Shown here: positions 43,701 through 51,300 of the stretch, piece by piece
How the letters are laid out: every line of letters starts with the position of its first letter
Position numbering within the stretch: position 1 is the first letter of the stretch
DNA from: an uncultured Prevotellaceae bacterium
Lineage (GTDB): Bacteria; Bacteroidota; Bacteroidia; Bacteroidales; Muribaculaceae
Length of the DNA stretch: 64,000 nt
Reading direction: 5' to 3'
Assembly (NCBI GenBank): GCA_900317325.1
Contig: ONGE01000020.1
Span: 62,001-126,000 of the forward strand
Made by a program: the position numbers and the translations under genes
The notes under the pieces: model-generated
Database searches by the model: none
What the model was told of the DNA's origin: nothing
Seen by the model: the letters and a program-made list of their open reading frames with translations, nothing else

Positions 43701-43767
43701 TGCGGTCGGCATAGGCCGACAGTGCCATGAAGCACATCGCAAACAATAATAGAAATAGCTTCTTCAT
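40703..43767 (-). pseudogene. SusC/RagA-type TonB-dependent receptor, broken by internal deletion and frameshift
   Basis: The N-terminal part (43767 down to about 41838) has signal peptide MKKLFLLLFAMCFMALSAYA, carboxypeptidase-D-like domain, plug (PLYVVDGVAFDGN, DIESMSVLKDAASAALYGNR) and half the barrel, ending in frame at RWGNFFS; it then runs 18 wrong-frame residues to a stop at 41794. The C-terminal part resumes in another frame at YAYQALYYIEKNAGS and continues to 40703. Against the SusC at 12102, about 37-40 codons between the RWGNFFS-like and YAYQ-like positions are missing; the frame change requires a loss of 1 modulo 3. A truncated barrel would not function. A real mutation or an assembly error are both possible; the paired SusD is intact. 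Confidence 0.82.
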
Positions 43768-44225
43768 AAAAAATAGTGATGTTTATAAATTAATATAATT
43801 AGTTAAAAATGTGTTTGTTTCTCTAATCAACTAAGTATTTCTGTAAGGTCTCGATGGTACTCAATGGTAGTCTCTATCGATTAATTACAAGTTTGCAAAA
43901 TAAGTCAAAAAATGTAAAAGAGGCAAAATAAAAGGATTACTTTAACTAAATGCCCGTCTTTTCTATCTTTTTGCCTGTTTTAGAAAAAAATGTAAGAAAA
44001 AAAAGATTTTCTTACCTAGAAAAATATAACATTCTGATTTATAGGTGAATTATATACGCGATGATGCCGATTCCTTGATTTGACAACTAAAAAAACTGAA
44101 TGTTAAAATCAACATCGTTTAACACTCAATTTTTAACTAAATTTCAAGGTCTATTTTGCGTCTATCTCAATAAATAAAGACGATTATCAGCCATACAACC
44201 TTATTTATATAGTGCAATGAAGCAA
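43768..44225. other. AT-rich intergenic region upstream of the fourth SusC
   Basis: This 458-bp gap holds the promoter candidate at 43896-43927 and a GTAAGAAAA/TTTTCTTAC stem-loop (43992-44015). Otherwise it is AT-rich with no open frame, and I see nothing further in it. Confidence 0.55.
43896..43927 (-). promoter_or_regulatory. Candidate promoter for fourth SusC/SusD operon
   Basis: On the minus strand: TTTG (43927-43924), 20 nt, TTATTTTG (43903-43896), one base from TAnnTTTG. The leader to ATG 43767 would be about 125 nt. Confidence 0.42.
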
Positions 44226-44768
44226 TTACCGTGTAATTCCATTGCTGTTGGAAAACACGTGCCACATCACGATAGCGGCACAGCAAGAGATATTCAATGA
44301 ATGCTTCGTGCCCTCTTGAGGTATTTCGACACAACAGTCGCTGGCATCGACCACTTCCTGGGAAACGCCTTTCACTTCATTACCCAGCACGATGGCCAAC
44401 TTGGAATACGCGTTGACGTCGAAGTCTTTCAAACTCACACTGTCGTGGACTTGCTCAATCGAGCAGATGACATATCCCGCTTTCTTGAGTTCTTCAACAG
44501 CCGATAGGGTAGTGGAGTAATATTGCCAACTGACCGAATCCTCGGCACCAAGCGCCGTCTTGTGAATCTCGGGCTTGGGAGGTTGCGGCGTGATGCCGCA
44601 CAGACAGATGCGCTCGATCAAAAAAGCGTCGGCAGTGCGGAACACCGACCCCACGTTCATCTCGCTGCGCACATTGTCGAGCACAACCGTCACCGGCAAC
44701 TTCGCTGCCTGCTTGTATTCTTCCACACCCACGCGGTGCAACTCAATCATGGATTTCTTTCTTGACAT
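44226..44768 (-). CDS. TrmH/SpoU-family RNA 2'-O-methyltransferase
   Basis: A 180-residue SPOUT-class methyltransferase that probably 2'-O-methylates a tRNA or rRNA nucleotide using S-adenosylmethionine. The three SpoU motifs are visible: NVGSVFRTAD (about 35-45), LAIVLGNEVKGVS (about 123-135) and IPQEGTKHSLNISCCAAI (about 149-166), the last two forming the trefoil-knot cofactor site. It lacks the extra N-terminal substrate domain of RlmB. The exact RNA target cannot be told. Its -7 box lies 25 bp upstream at 44793. Confidence 0.92.
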   Translation of the reverse strand: MSRKKSMIELHRVGVEEYKQAAKLPVTVVLDNVRSEMNVGSVFRTADAFLIERICLCGITPQPPKPEIHKTALGAEDSVSWQYYSTTLSAVEELKKAGYVICSIEQVHDSVSLKDFDVNAYSKLAIVLGNEVKGVSQEVVDASDCCVEIPQEGTKHSLNISCCAAIVMWHVFSNSNGITR

Positions 44769-44792
44769 CTGATTTGCTGGTTTTTATCACCA

Positions 44793-44800
44793 CAAAGGTA
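44793..44800 (-). promoter_or_regulatory. Candidate -7 box for the TrmH-family gene
   Basis: TACCTTTG on the minus strand, exact TAnnTTTG, about 25 bp before ATG 44768. Confidence 0.5.
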
Positions 44801-44836
44801 TAAAACATTTCCCACACACCATCACAATCCCTCGCC

Positions 44837-44863
44837 ATTATTTGCTCCATAGGAGCAAATAAT
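44837..44863. promoter_or_regulatory. Perfect 12-bp inverted repeat, possible operator
   Basis: ATTATTTGCTCC, 3-nt spacer, GGAGCAAATAAT. No T-tract follows. It lies 36 bp upstream of the TrmH-family -7 box in the divergent gap, a position fit for a dimeric regulator. Confidence 0.5.
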
Positions 44864-45124
44864 ACAATAATCAATACACTGGTTGTCAATTAATTAAATG
44901 ATTATCAAAAAACGATTGACAATCATTATCATCATCTTGTCAATAACCCTGTAAAATAGTGTTCAAAACTATTTCAAAAAAAACAGCAAAAAACTCTTGA
45001 CAAATTCAAATCAGGTCGGCTTATCATTCTTTTTTGAACCGCCAAAAAAACAATTACTTTTTTTTATTTGGACTATAAACATGGTTTTCGCCACTTTTTA
45101 TCAACTTATACCATAAGATTTTAT

Positions 45125-45132
45125 TAACTTTG
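45125..45132 (+). promoter_or_regulatory. nadA: Candidate -7 box for nadA
   Basis: TAACTTTG, exact TAnnTTTG match; no clear -33 box. The leader to ATG 45340 would be about 200 nt, unusually long here. Confidence 0.4.
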
Positions 45133-45339
45133 CAGTTTGTTAACACCCTGTTAATAATGTACCGAAGTTGCTATGACTCAGCAATTAGGCTTGTTGATAA
45201 ACTATCAATAACTCTGAATAGAGGTTGATAATTGATAATCAGCCTCAAGGGACCGAAAAGTTTTCAACACAATTAACAGGCATAGTTATTGTAGTTAGAT
45301 TTTAGTTTTTAAAAAATTAAAACACAAAAAATATATAAT

Positions 45340-46326
45340 ATGAATGTTGAAAATGGCTATGTCGATGAACCCATCGAGGCTGGCATCGACCTGAAAGAAG
45401 AAATCCTGCGCTTGAAGAAGGAGCGCAATGCCGTCATCATGGCACATTATTACCAGCGCGAGGAAATCCAGCAGCTGGCCGACCATATTGGTGACAGCCT
45501 AGCTCTGGCACAGCTGGCGGCGAAGACCGATGCACCCGTCATCATCCTGTGTGGCGTGCACTTCATGGGCGAGACGGCCAAGATCCTGTGCCCTGACAAG
45601 ACAGTCATCGTCCCCGACCTGAGTGCCGGTTGCTCGCTGGCCGACAGTTGCCCTGCCGATGAGTTTGAGCGCTTCGTCAATGAGCATCCCGATCACACGG
45701 TCATCAGCTATGTCAACACCAGTGCTGCCGTCAAGGCGGTGACCGACGTGGTGGTGACTTCGTCCAATGCCAAGGAGATTGTGGGCAGCCTGCCCGAGGA
45801 TGAGAAAATCATTTTCGGCCCCGACCGCAACCTGGGTAATTACATCAACAGCATCACGGGACGTGAGATGCTGCTCTGGGACGGCGCTTGCCATGTGCAC
45901 GAAAAATTCAGTGCAGCCAAGTTGGCCGACCTCAAGCGTGAGCATCCCGGTGCCAAGGTGCTGGTGCATCCCGAATGCCCCAAGCCCGTGCGCATCATGG
46001 CCGACAAGGTGGGTTCGACCCAGGCCTTACTCAACTTTGCCGTTGACGACGAGAGTCAGGAGTTCATCGTGTGCACCGAGAGCGGCATCCTGTTCGAGAT
46101 GCAGCGCCGCTGTCCCGAGAAGACTTTCATTCCCGCTCCGCCCGAGGATGGTACCTGTGCTTGCAACGAGTGTGAATACATGAAACTGATCACTCTGGAG
46201 AAGTTATATAATTCGCTCAAGTTCATGGCACCCGAAATCAAGGTTGACGAGCGCATTGCCGAACGTGCCGTCAAGCCCATCCAGCGCATGCTTGATATCT
46301 CACGTGATTTGGGTATCATCAAATAA
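45340..46326 (+). CDS. nadA: Quinolinate synthase NadA
   Basis: NadA condenses iminoaspartate with dihydroxyacetone phosphate to quinolinate in de novo NAD synthesis, using an oxygen-sensitive 4Fe-4S cluster. The 328-residue protein shows NAVIMAHYYQREEIQQLADH near residue 32, CGVHFMGETAKILCPDK, VPDLSAGCSLADSCPAD, HPECPKPV and a CACNECEYM segment, which contain the conserved cluster Cys residues. nadB and nadC are not in this window. It heads a run of + genes (peroxidase, leuS, rdgB) with short gaps. Confidence 0.96.
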   Translation: MNVENGYVDEPIEAGIDLKEEILRLKKERNAVIMAHYYQREEIQQLADHIGDSLALAQLAAKTDAPVIILCGVHFMGETAKILCPDKTVIVPDLSAGCSLADSCPADEFERFVNEHPDHTVISYVNTSAAVKAVTDVVVTSSNAKEIVGSLPEDEKIIFGPDRNLGNYINSITGREMLLWDGACHVHEKFSAAKLADLKREHPGAKVLVHPECPKPVRIMADKVGSTQALLNFAVDDESQEFIVCTESGILFEMQRRCPEKTFIPAPPEDGTCACNECEYMKLITLEKLYNSLKFMAPEIKVDERIAERAVKPIQRMLDISRDLGIIK

Positions 46327-46370
46327 ATCATATTGAAATTATATTAGCAGCATTATAGATATTTAATGTA

Positions 46371-46931
46371 ATGAATGTTATGGCACAGAATGTTTATGAC
46401 TTTACAGTGAAAGATCGTCGTGGTAACGACGTGTCGTTAAGCGATTATAAGGGTAAGGTGTTGCTCATTGTCAACACGGCAACCCGCTGCGGTTTCACTC
46501 CGCAATACGAGGAACTGGAGTCGCTATACAAGGAGTACAAGGACCAAGGTCTTGAGATTCTTGATTTCCCCTGCAATCAGTTCGGTGAGCAGGCACCCGG
46601 CACCGAGGACGAAATCCATCAGTTCTGCACATTGAACTATGGCACCGAGTTTCCTCAGTTCAAGAAAATCGAGGTGAATGGCAAGAACGAGATTCCCCTG
46701 TACACTTTCCTGAAGTCAAAATGCGGTTTCAAGGGCTTCAATCTTGATCACAAGATCGGACAACTCCTTGATCAGATGCTCTCCAAGGCCGACCCCGACT
46801 ATGCCAGCAATCCTGACATCAAGTGGAATTTCACCAAGTTCTTGATTGACCGCAAGGGTAACGTGGTGGAGCGCTATGAACCCACGACCGAGTGCTACGT
46901 CATCGAGGAAGCCATCAAAAAAATACTTTAA
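46371..46931 (+). CDS. Glutathione peroxidase family protein (thiol peroxidase)
   Basis: A 186-residue GPx-family peroxide reductase, probably using thioredoxin rather than glutathione. The active site is Cys, not selenocysteine, in [15 protein letters not shown] (about residues 37-51); the other tetrad positions are seen in FPCNQFGEQ and [10 protein letters not shown] second ATG at 46380 ([12 protein letters not shown]) would give a protein three residues shorter and is closer to the usual N-terminus. No signal peptide, so cytoplasmic. It lies 44 bp after nadA, whose iron-sulfur cluster it could help protect (inference only). Confidence 0.93.
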   Translation: MNVMAQNVYDFTVKDRRGNDVSLSDYKGKVLLIVNTATRCGFTPQYEELESLYKEYKDQGLEILDFPCNQFGEQAPGTEDEIHQFCTLNYGTEFPQFKKIEVNGKNEIPLYTFLKSKCGFKGFNLDHKIGQLLDQMLSKADPDYASNPDIKWNFTKFLIDRKGNVVERYEPTTECYVIEEAIKKIL

Positions 46932-46985
46932 TTTAAAAAATACTGGCTAATAGCTGAATGCTGATTAGTTTATAGCAACAATACA

Positions 46986-49757
46986 ATGGATTATAACTAT
47001 AAGGAAATAGAGAAAAAGTGGCAACAATACTGGCGTGAACATCACACCTACAAGTGTGATATTGACAACAGCCGTCCTAAATTTTATGTACTCGACATGT
47101 TCCCTTATCCGTCAGGAGCGGGTCTGCATGTGGGGCATCCGCTGGGCTACATCGCCAGCGACATCTATGCGCGTTACAAGCGCTTGAAGGGCTTCAATGT
47201 GCTGCATCCCATGGGTTATGATGCCTATGGCCTGCCTGCCGAGCAGTATGCCATCCAGACGGGTCAGCATCCCGAAATAACCACTATCCAAAATATCGCC
47301 CGCTATCGTGAGCAGCTCGACAAAATCGGTTTCTGCTATGATTGGGACCGTGAGGTGCGCACCTGTGATCCGACCTATTACAAGTGGACACAGTGGGCTT
47401 TCTTGAAGATGTTCAAGAGCTATTACAACACCGAGCTCGATAAGGCTCGTCCCATCGAGGAACTGGTGGCTCACTTCGAGAAGCACGGAACCGACGGTTG
47501 CAATGCTCACACCAGCTGTACCGACAAATTCACGGCCGATGAGTGGAACGCAATGACTCAGATGCAGCGCAACGACGTGTTGATGAACTACCGCATCGCC
47601 TACCTGGGCAACACGATGGTGAACTGGTGTCCCAAATTGGGTACCGTTCTTGCCAACGATGAGGTGAGCGAGGGCTTGTCGGTGCGCGGCGGTTATCCTG
47701 TCGAGCAGAAGATGATGAGCCAGTGGTGCTTGCGCGTGTCGGCCTATGCCGGCCGTCTGCTCCGCGATTTGGACACCATCGAGTGGACCGAGTCCATCAA
47801 GGAGACGCAGCGCAACTGGATCGGCTACAGCGAGGGTGCCGAGATGACTTTCCCTGTGGCCGACAGCGACAAGAGCCTGCTGATTTTCACCACCAGGGCC
47901 GATACCATCTTCGGTGTCACCTTCATGGTGCTGGCGCCCGAGAGCATCTATGTCGATGAGGTGGTGACGCCCGATCAGCGCGCTGCCGTCGATGCTTATC
48001 TCGATGAGGTGAAGCACAAGACCGAGCGTGAACGCATGATCGAGAAGAAGGTGAGCGGTGTGTTCACCGGCAGCTATGCTGTCAATCCCATTACGGGTAA
48101 GAACATTCCTATCTATATCAGTGATTATGTGTTGGCTGGTTACGGCACTGGCGCCATCATGGCGGTGCCGGCTCACGACAGCCGCGACTACGCCTTCGCC
48201 AAGCACTTCGATTTGCCCATCATTCCGCTGATTGAGGGTGCCGACGTGAGCGAGGAGAGTTTCGACGCCAAGGAAGGCATCATGGTCAATTCCTCCAACG
48301 AGCGCTTGCAACTTAACGGCTTGCAGGTCAAGGAGGCAATAGCCAAAACCAAGAAATACATCGAGGAGGCCGGAATAGGTCATGTGAAGGTGAATTACCG
48401 CCTGCGTGACGCGATTTTCAGCCGTCAGCGTTACTGGGGTGAACCGTTCCCCATCTATTATGATGAGAATAATCAGCCCCAGGCTCTTGACGAGGGTTTC
48501 TTGCCGTTGCAATTGCCCGAAGTCGATAAATTCTTGCCCACCGAGACTGGCGAACCGCCCCTGGGCCGTGCCAAGAATTGGGTAACCGCCGACGGATATC
48601 CCTTGGAATTGAACACCATGCCCGGTTTTGCCGGTTCATCGGCCTACTATCTGCGTTATATGGATCCTCACAACGACAAGGAACTTGTCTCGCATGAGGC
48701 CAATGAGTATTGGCGCCAGGTGGACCTCTATGTGGGTGGTACCGAGCATGCCACGGGTCACTTGATTTACAGCCGTTTCTGGAACAAGTTCCTCTATGAC
48801 TATGGTTTTGTTTGCGAGACTGAACCGTTCCGCAAACTGGTCAACCAGGGTATGATTCAAGGTCGCAGTAACTTTGTTTACCGCATCAAGGACACCAACA
48901 AGTTTGTATCGTTCAATCTCAAGGACCAGTATGATGTGACCCCCATCCATGTGGATGTGAATATCGTTCATACCGATGCGCTGGACATCGAGAAGTTCCG
49001 CGAGTGGAGACCCGATTTCAAGGATGCTGAGTTCATTCTTGAGAACGGCAAGTACATTTGTGGATGGGCTATCGAGAAGATGTCCAAGTCAATGTTCAAT
49101 GTGGTGAACCCCGACGATATCGTGGATAAATATGGTGCCGACACCTTGCGTCTGTACGAAATGTTCCTGGGTCCTGTCGAGGCCAGCAAGCCTTGGGATA
49201 CCAACGGCATTGATGGTGTGAATCGTTTCCTCAAGCGCTTGTGGGCTTTGTTCTACAAGGGTGACACCATGCAGCTGACCGACGAGAAGCCCAGTGCCGA
49301 GGCCTTGAAGTCTCTGCACAAGCTCATCAAGAAGGTGAGTGGCGATATCGAGTCATTCAGCTACAACACGTCGGTGGCAGCGTTCATGATCTGTGTCAAC
49401 GAGTTGACAACCTTGAAGTGCCGTTCGCGCGAGATCTATGAGCCGCTCGTGGTATTGTTGGCACCCTTCGCTCCCCACATCGCCGAGGAATTGTGGCACG
49501 TGCTGGGTAACGACACCACCGTGTGCGATGCCCAGTGGCCCACGTGGAACGAGGAATACTTGAAGGAATCGACGGTGAAATACGGTGTGTCGTTCAACGG
49601 CAAGTCCCGTTACACCATCGAGGTGCCCGCCGATGCCGACGAGGAAGAGGTGAAGCGCCTTGCCCTTGCCGATACCGGTGCCGAGCGTTGGCTCGACGGC
49701 AAGGAACCCAGGAAGATCATCTTCGTCAAGGGTAAACTTGTCAACATCGTCGTGTAA
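46986..49757 (+). CDS. leuS: Leucyl-tRNA synthetase
   Basis: Class I synthetase that charges tRNA-Leu. The 923-residue protein has the HIGH-type motif in [19 protein letters not shown] (about 39-57), the CP1 editing domain (about 240-430; [38 protein letters not shown]) and the KMSKS motif in [17 protein letters not shown] (about 697). The anticodon-binding domain and a C-terminal domain follow. It lies 54 bp after the peroxidase gene. A 27-bp-arm palindrome follows at 49765. Confidence 0.97.
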   Translation: MDYNYKEIEKKWQQYWREHHTYKCDIDNSRPKFYVLDMFPYPSGAGLHVGHPLGYIASDIYARYKRLKGFNVLHPMGYDAYGLPAEQYAIQTGQHPEITTIQNIARYREQLDKIGFCYDWDREVRTCDPTYYKWTQWAFLKMFKSYYNTELDKARPIEELVAHFEKHGTDGCNAHTSCTDKFTADEWNAMTQMQRNDVLMNYRIAYLGNTMVNWCPKLGTVLANDEVSEGLSVRGGYPVEQKMMSQWCLRVSAYAGRLLRDLDTIEWTESIKETQRNWIGYSEGAEMTFPVADSDKSLLIFTTRADTIFGVTFMVLAPESIYVDEVVTPDQRAAVDAYLDEVKHKTERERMIEKKVSGVFTGSYAVNPITGKNIPIYISDYVLAGYGTGAIMAVPAHDSRDYAFAKHFDLPIIPLIEGADVSEESFDAKEGIMVNSSNERLQLNGLQVKEAIAKTKKYIEEAGIGHVKVNYRLRDAIFSRQRYWGEPFPIYYDENNQPQALDEGFLPLQLPEVDKFLPTETGEPPLGRAKNWVTADGYPLELNTMPGFAGSSAYYLRYMDPHNDKELVSHEANEYWRQVDLYVGGTEHATGHLIYSRFWNKFLYDYGFVCETEPFRKLVNQGMIQGRSNFVYRIKDTNKFVSFNLKDQYDVTPIHVDVNIVHTDALDIEKFREWRPDFKDAEFILENGKYICGWAIEKMSKSMFNVVNPDDIVDKYGADTLRLYEMFLGPVEASKPWDTNGIDGVNRFLKRLWALFYKGDTMQLTDEKPSAEALKSLHKLIKKVSGDIESFSYNTSVAAFMICVNELTTLKCRSREIYEPLVVLLAPFAPHIAEELWHVLGNDTTVCDAQWPTWNEEYLKESTVKYGVSFNGKSRYTIEVPADADEEEVKRLALADTGAERWLDGKEPRKIIFVKGKLVNIVV

Positions 49758-49764
49758 TCAATTT

Positions 49765-49830
49765 AAACTACGAGTTACGCGAGTTTTACTAGTGGATCAA
49801 CCATAGTTTAATTCGTGTAATTCGTTGTTT
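49765..49830. repeat. Imperfect long inverted repeat between leuS and rdgB
   Basis: Arms 49765-49791 and 49804-49830 (27 nt each) are complementary at about 21 positions, more with G-U pairs, around a 12-nt loop. The left arm has a 9-nt periodicity (TACGAGT, TACGCGAGT). It may act as a terminator or belong to a dispersed palindrome family. Confidence 0.55.
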
Positions 49831-49851
49831 ATATAATGTGATTGTGGAAGA

Positions 49852-50436
49852 ATGAAAAAGATTGTTTTTGCTACCAACAATGCTCACAAGTTGCAGGAAC
49901 TCAGGCAGATGTTGGGCGACCGTTATGAAATTTTGGGTCTTGCTGACATCGGTTGCAATGAGGATATTCCCGAGACTGCCGATAACATCGAGGGAAATGC
50001 ACGGATGAAGGCCGAGTATGTCAAGGAGCATTACGGATATGACTGTTTCAGCGATGACACGGGATTGGAAATCGATGCGCTGAACGGTGAACCGGGCGTG
50101 CATTCGGCACGCTATGCCGGTCCGGGTCATGACAGTGAGGCCAATATAGATAAGGTGTTGGGCAAACTGGAAGGTGTGACCGAGCGAACCGCTCGTTTCC
50201 GCACGGCTATCGCGTTGTTGCAAGGCGACCAGTTGCACATATTCGAAGGCCAGGTCGAGGGCCTTATCCTCACCGAGCGCCACGGTACCGGAGGCTTTGG
50301 ATACGACAGTATTTTCCGGCCCCTTGAGGGTGATGGCAGTACATTCGCCCAGATGTCGCCCCAAGACAAGAACCGCATCAGTCACCGCGGTCGTGCTGTA
50401 GCCCGCCTGGTGGAATTCCTCAACAACCAGCACTAA
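49852..50436 (+). CDS. rdgB: Non-canonical purine NTP pyrophosphatase (RdgB/HAM1)
   Basis: Hydrolyses dITP, dXTP and ITP to monophosphates, keeping deaminated purines out of nucleic acids. The 194-residue protein is of usual length. Substrate motifs: FATNNAHKLQELRQML (residues 5-20), FSDDTGLEIDALNGEPGVHSARYAG (quoted in part as FSDDTGLEIDAL), GTGGFGYDSIFRP and FAQMSPQDKNRISHRGRA. It follows leuS by 94 bp, with a palindrome between. A strong terminator at 50460 ends the run. Confidence 0.96.
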   Translation: MKKIVFATNNAHKLQELRQMLGDRYEILGLADIGCNEDIPETADNIEGNARMKAEYVKEHYGYDCFSDDTGLEIDALNGEPGVHSARYAGPGHDSEANIDKVLGKLEGVTERTARFRTAIALLQGDQLHIFEGQVEGLILTERHGTGGFGYDSIFRPLEGDGSTFAQMSPQDKNRISHRGRAVARLVEFLNNQH

Positions 50437-50459
50437 CCTGAATCTATATTGATGATATT

Positions 50460-50498
50460 GACAAGTGGGGCAAATTGTTTGCTCCACTTGTCTTTTCT
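50460..50498 (+). terminator. Terminator after rdgB
   Basis: Fifteen-base arms (GACAAGTGGGGCAAA with 50478-50492, one G-U pair), 3-nt loop, then TTTTCT. Confidence 0.85.
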
Positions 50499-50508
50499 CA
50501 CCAACAAC

Positions 50509-50688
50509 TAATGTGAGTTCGATGAAAATAAATCTTTGACACTCAATTCATTCACTATGTAGAGACGCAAAATTTTGCGTCTCTAGGTCACCATTAGGCA
50601 ATGCTTAACGATTGGAGACGCAAGATTTTGCGTCTCTACAGGACTAATACACTGAAATCTAGAATAGTATATCGTCTAACTCACGTTA
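50509..50688. mobile_element. MITE-like element, copy 2 (180 bp)
   Basis: Ends are 17-bp inverted repeats, 14 of 17 matching: left TAATGTGAGTTCGATGA (50509-50525), right TCGTCTAACTCACGTTA (50672-50688). The right end matches the element at 36234-36360 at 16 of 17. Inside are two copies of the GAGACGCAA palindrome: a perfect 26-bp one at 50560-50585 and a near-perfect one at 50615-50636. No coding capacity and no transposase in the window. Confidence 0.6.
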
Positions 50689-50770
50689 ACTAGAAACTAA
50701 TCCCTCCTTTTGGCATGAAAATTGCAGATATTACAGAAAAACAATTGATTGAATGAATTAATAAAAGTAG

Positions 50771-50780
50771 AAAGGAGTGG
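50771..50780 (+). promoter_or_regulatory. Ribosome binding site of the YqaE-family gene
   Basis: AAAGGAGTGG is a near-consensus Shine-Dalgarno 4-10 bp before ATG 50785, whereas most starts in this window lack one. It decides this start over upstream ATG 50749. Confidence 0.6.
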
Positions 50781-50784
50781 AACT

Positions 50785-51009
50785 ATGTCACTGTTCAGAG
50801 TTTTATTATCGATTATCTTCCCGCCGCTGGCTGTATTGGACAAGGGTTGTGGCTCGGTACTGATTGTACTCCTGCTCACCATCGCCGGCTGGATTCCGGG
50901 TGTGATAGGCGCTCTGGTAATCCTCAACAAGGAACAGAAGCCGATAGTCAATCAGCCGACCTATCCGACTTATCCCACTACCAACAATCGTACGCACTGC
51001 GATTACTAG
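50785..51009 (+). CDS. YqaE/Pmp3-family small membrane protein
   Basis: A 74-residue peptide with two membrane segments (MSLFRVLLSIIFPPLAVLD and SVLIVLLLTIAGWIPGVIGALVI), matching the Pmp3/YqaE family (PF01679). Family members are linked to membrane potential and salt or stress tolerance. A hydrophilic Pro/Thr/Tyr-rich tail follows. ATG 50785 is chosen because an AAAGGAGTGG Shine-Dalgarno lies 8 bp upstream, unusual in this genome, and because it begins with the family's usual N-terminus. A terminator follows at 51061. Confidence 0.88.
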   Translation: MSLFRVLLSIIFPPLAVLDKGCGSVLIVLLLTIAGWIPGVIGALVILNKEQKPIVNQPTYPTYPTTNNRTHCDY

Positions 51010-51060
51010 TGAGGTTGCCAAAGGGAAAAAATAAGCACCATAAAAGCTTGACACACCACA

Positions 51061-51107
51061 TGAGGGATGCTAATGGCCTTCGGGCCTTTAGGTCCCTCAT
51101 TTTTTTG
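51061..51107 (+). terminator. Terminator after the YqaE-family gene
   Basis: TGAGGGA pairs with TCCCTCA; an inner GGCCTTCGGGCC hairpin extends the stem; eight residues TTTTTTTG follow. Confidence 0.85.
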
Positions 51108-51181
51108 TTGCACGGTGGTTTAGGGGACACTGCAATCGAATTGTTAAAAATAATCAATGGGGCAAAAAAAACGGCTGGAAT

Positions 51182-51212
51182 TTTGCCAGTTCGGCAAGTT
51201 GCCGTAACTTTG
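51182..51212 (+). promoter_or_regulatory. tnaA: Consensus Bacteroidetes promoter of tnaA
   Basis: TTTG (51182-51185), 19 nt, TAACTTTG (51205-51212): matches the TTTG-N19-TAnnTTTG consensus fully. Start of transcription near 51217, leader about 84 nt. The spacer holds a GCCAGTTCGGCAAGTTGCC partial inverted repeat. Confidence 0.65.
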
Positions 51213-51300
51213 CATAAAATTTGAATATAATTACCTTTTTAAGGGGTTCAGATTTTGATTGATTAAGCTAAAAAAGTTTAACATAAATATTTGATTATCA

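Larger units (their letters stand above)
44769..45339. other. AT-rich divergent intergenic region; candidate replication origin
   Basis: This 571-bp gap is strongly AT-rich. DnaA-box-like nonamers (consensus TTATCCACA) include TTATCAACT (45098-45106), TTATCAACA (minus, 45200-45192) and TTATCAACC (minus, 45231-45223). TTGTCAAT or its complement occurs at 44883, 44915 and 44937. GTTAACA-type repeats lie near 45136-45154. Genes run left (-) for about 8 kb on one side and right (+) for about 14 kb on the other. parS sites are 23 kb away. An origin is possible but not shown. Confidence 0.35.
50437..50784. other. Intergenic region with terminator and MITE-like element
   Basis: This 348-bp gap holds the rdgB terminator (50460-50498), the MITE-like element (50509-50688) and a short leader with a real Shine-Dalgarno for the YqaE gene. 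No open frame of note. Confidence 0.6.

Noticed and set aside
46298-46313. CACGTGA core near the end of nadA as a third parS
   Set aside because: Only the central 7-8 bases match; the flanks (ATCT and TTTG) do not fit the parS arms.
46371-46931. Glutathione peroxidase as a selenoprotein
   Set aside because: The active-site codon encodes Cys, with no in-frame TGA.
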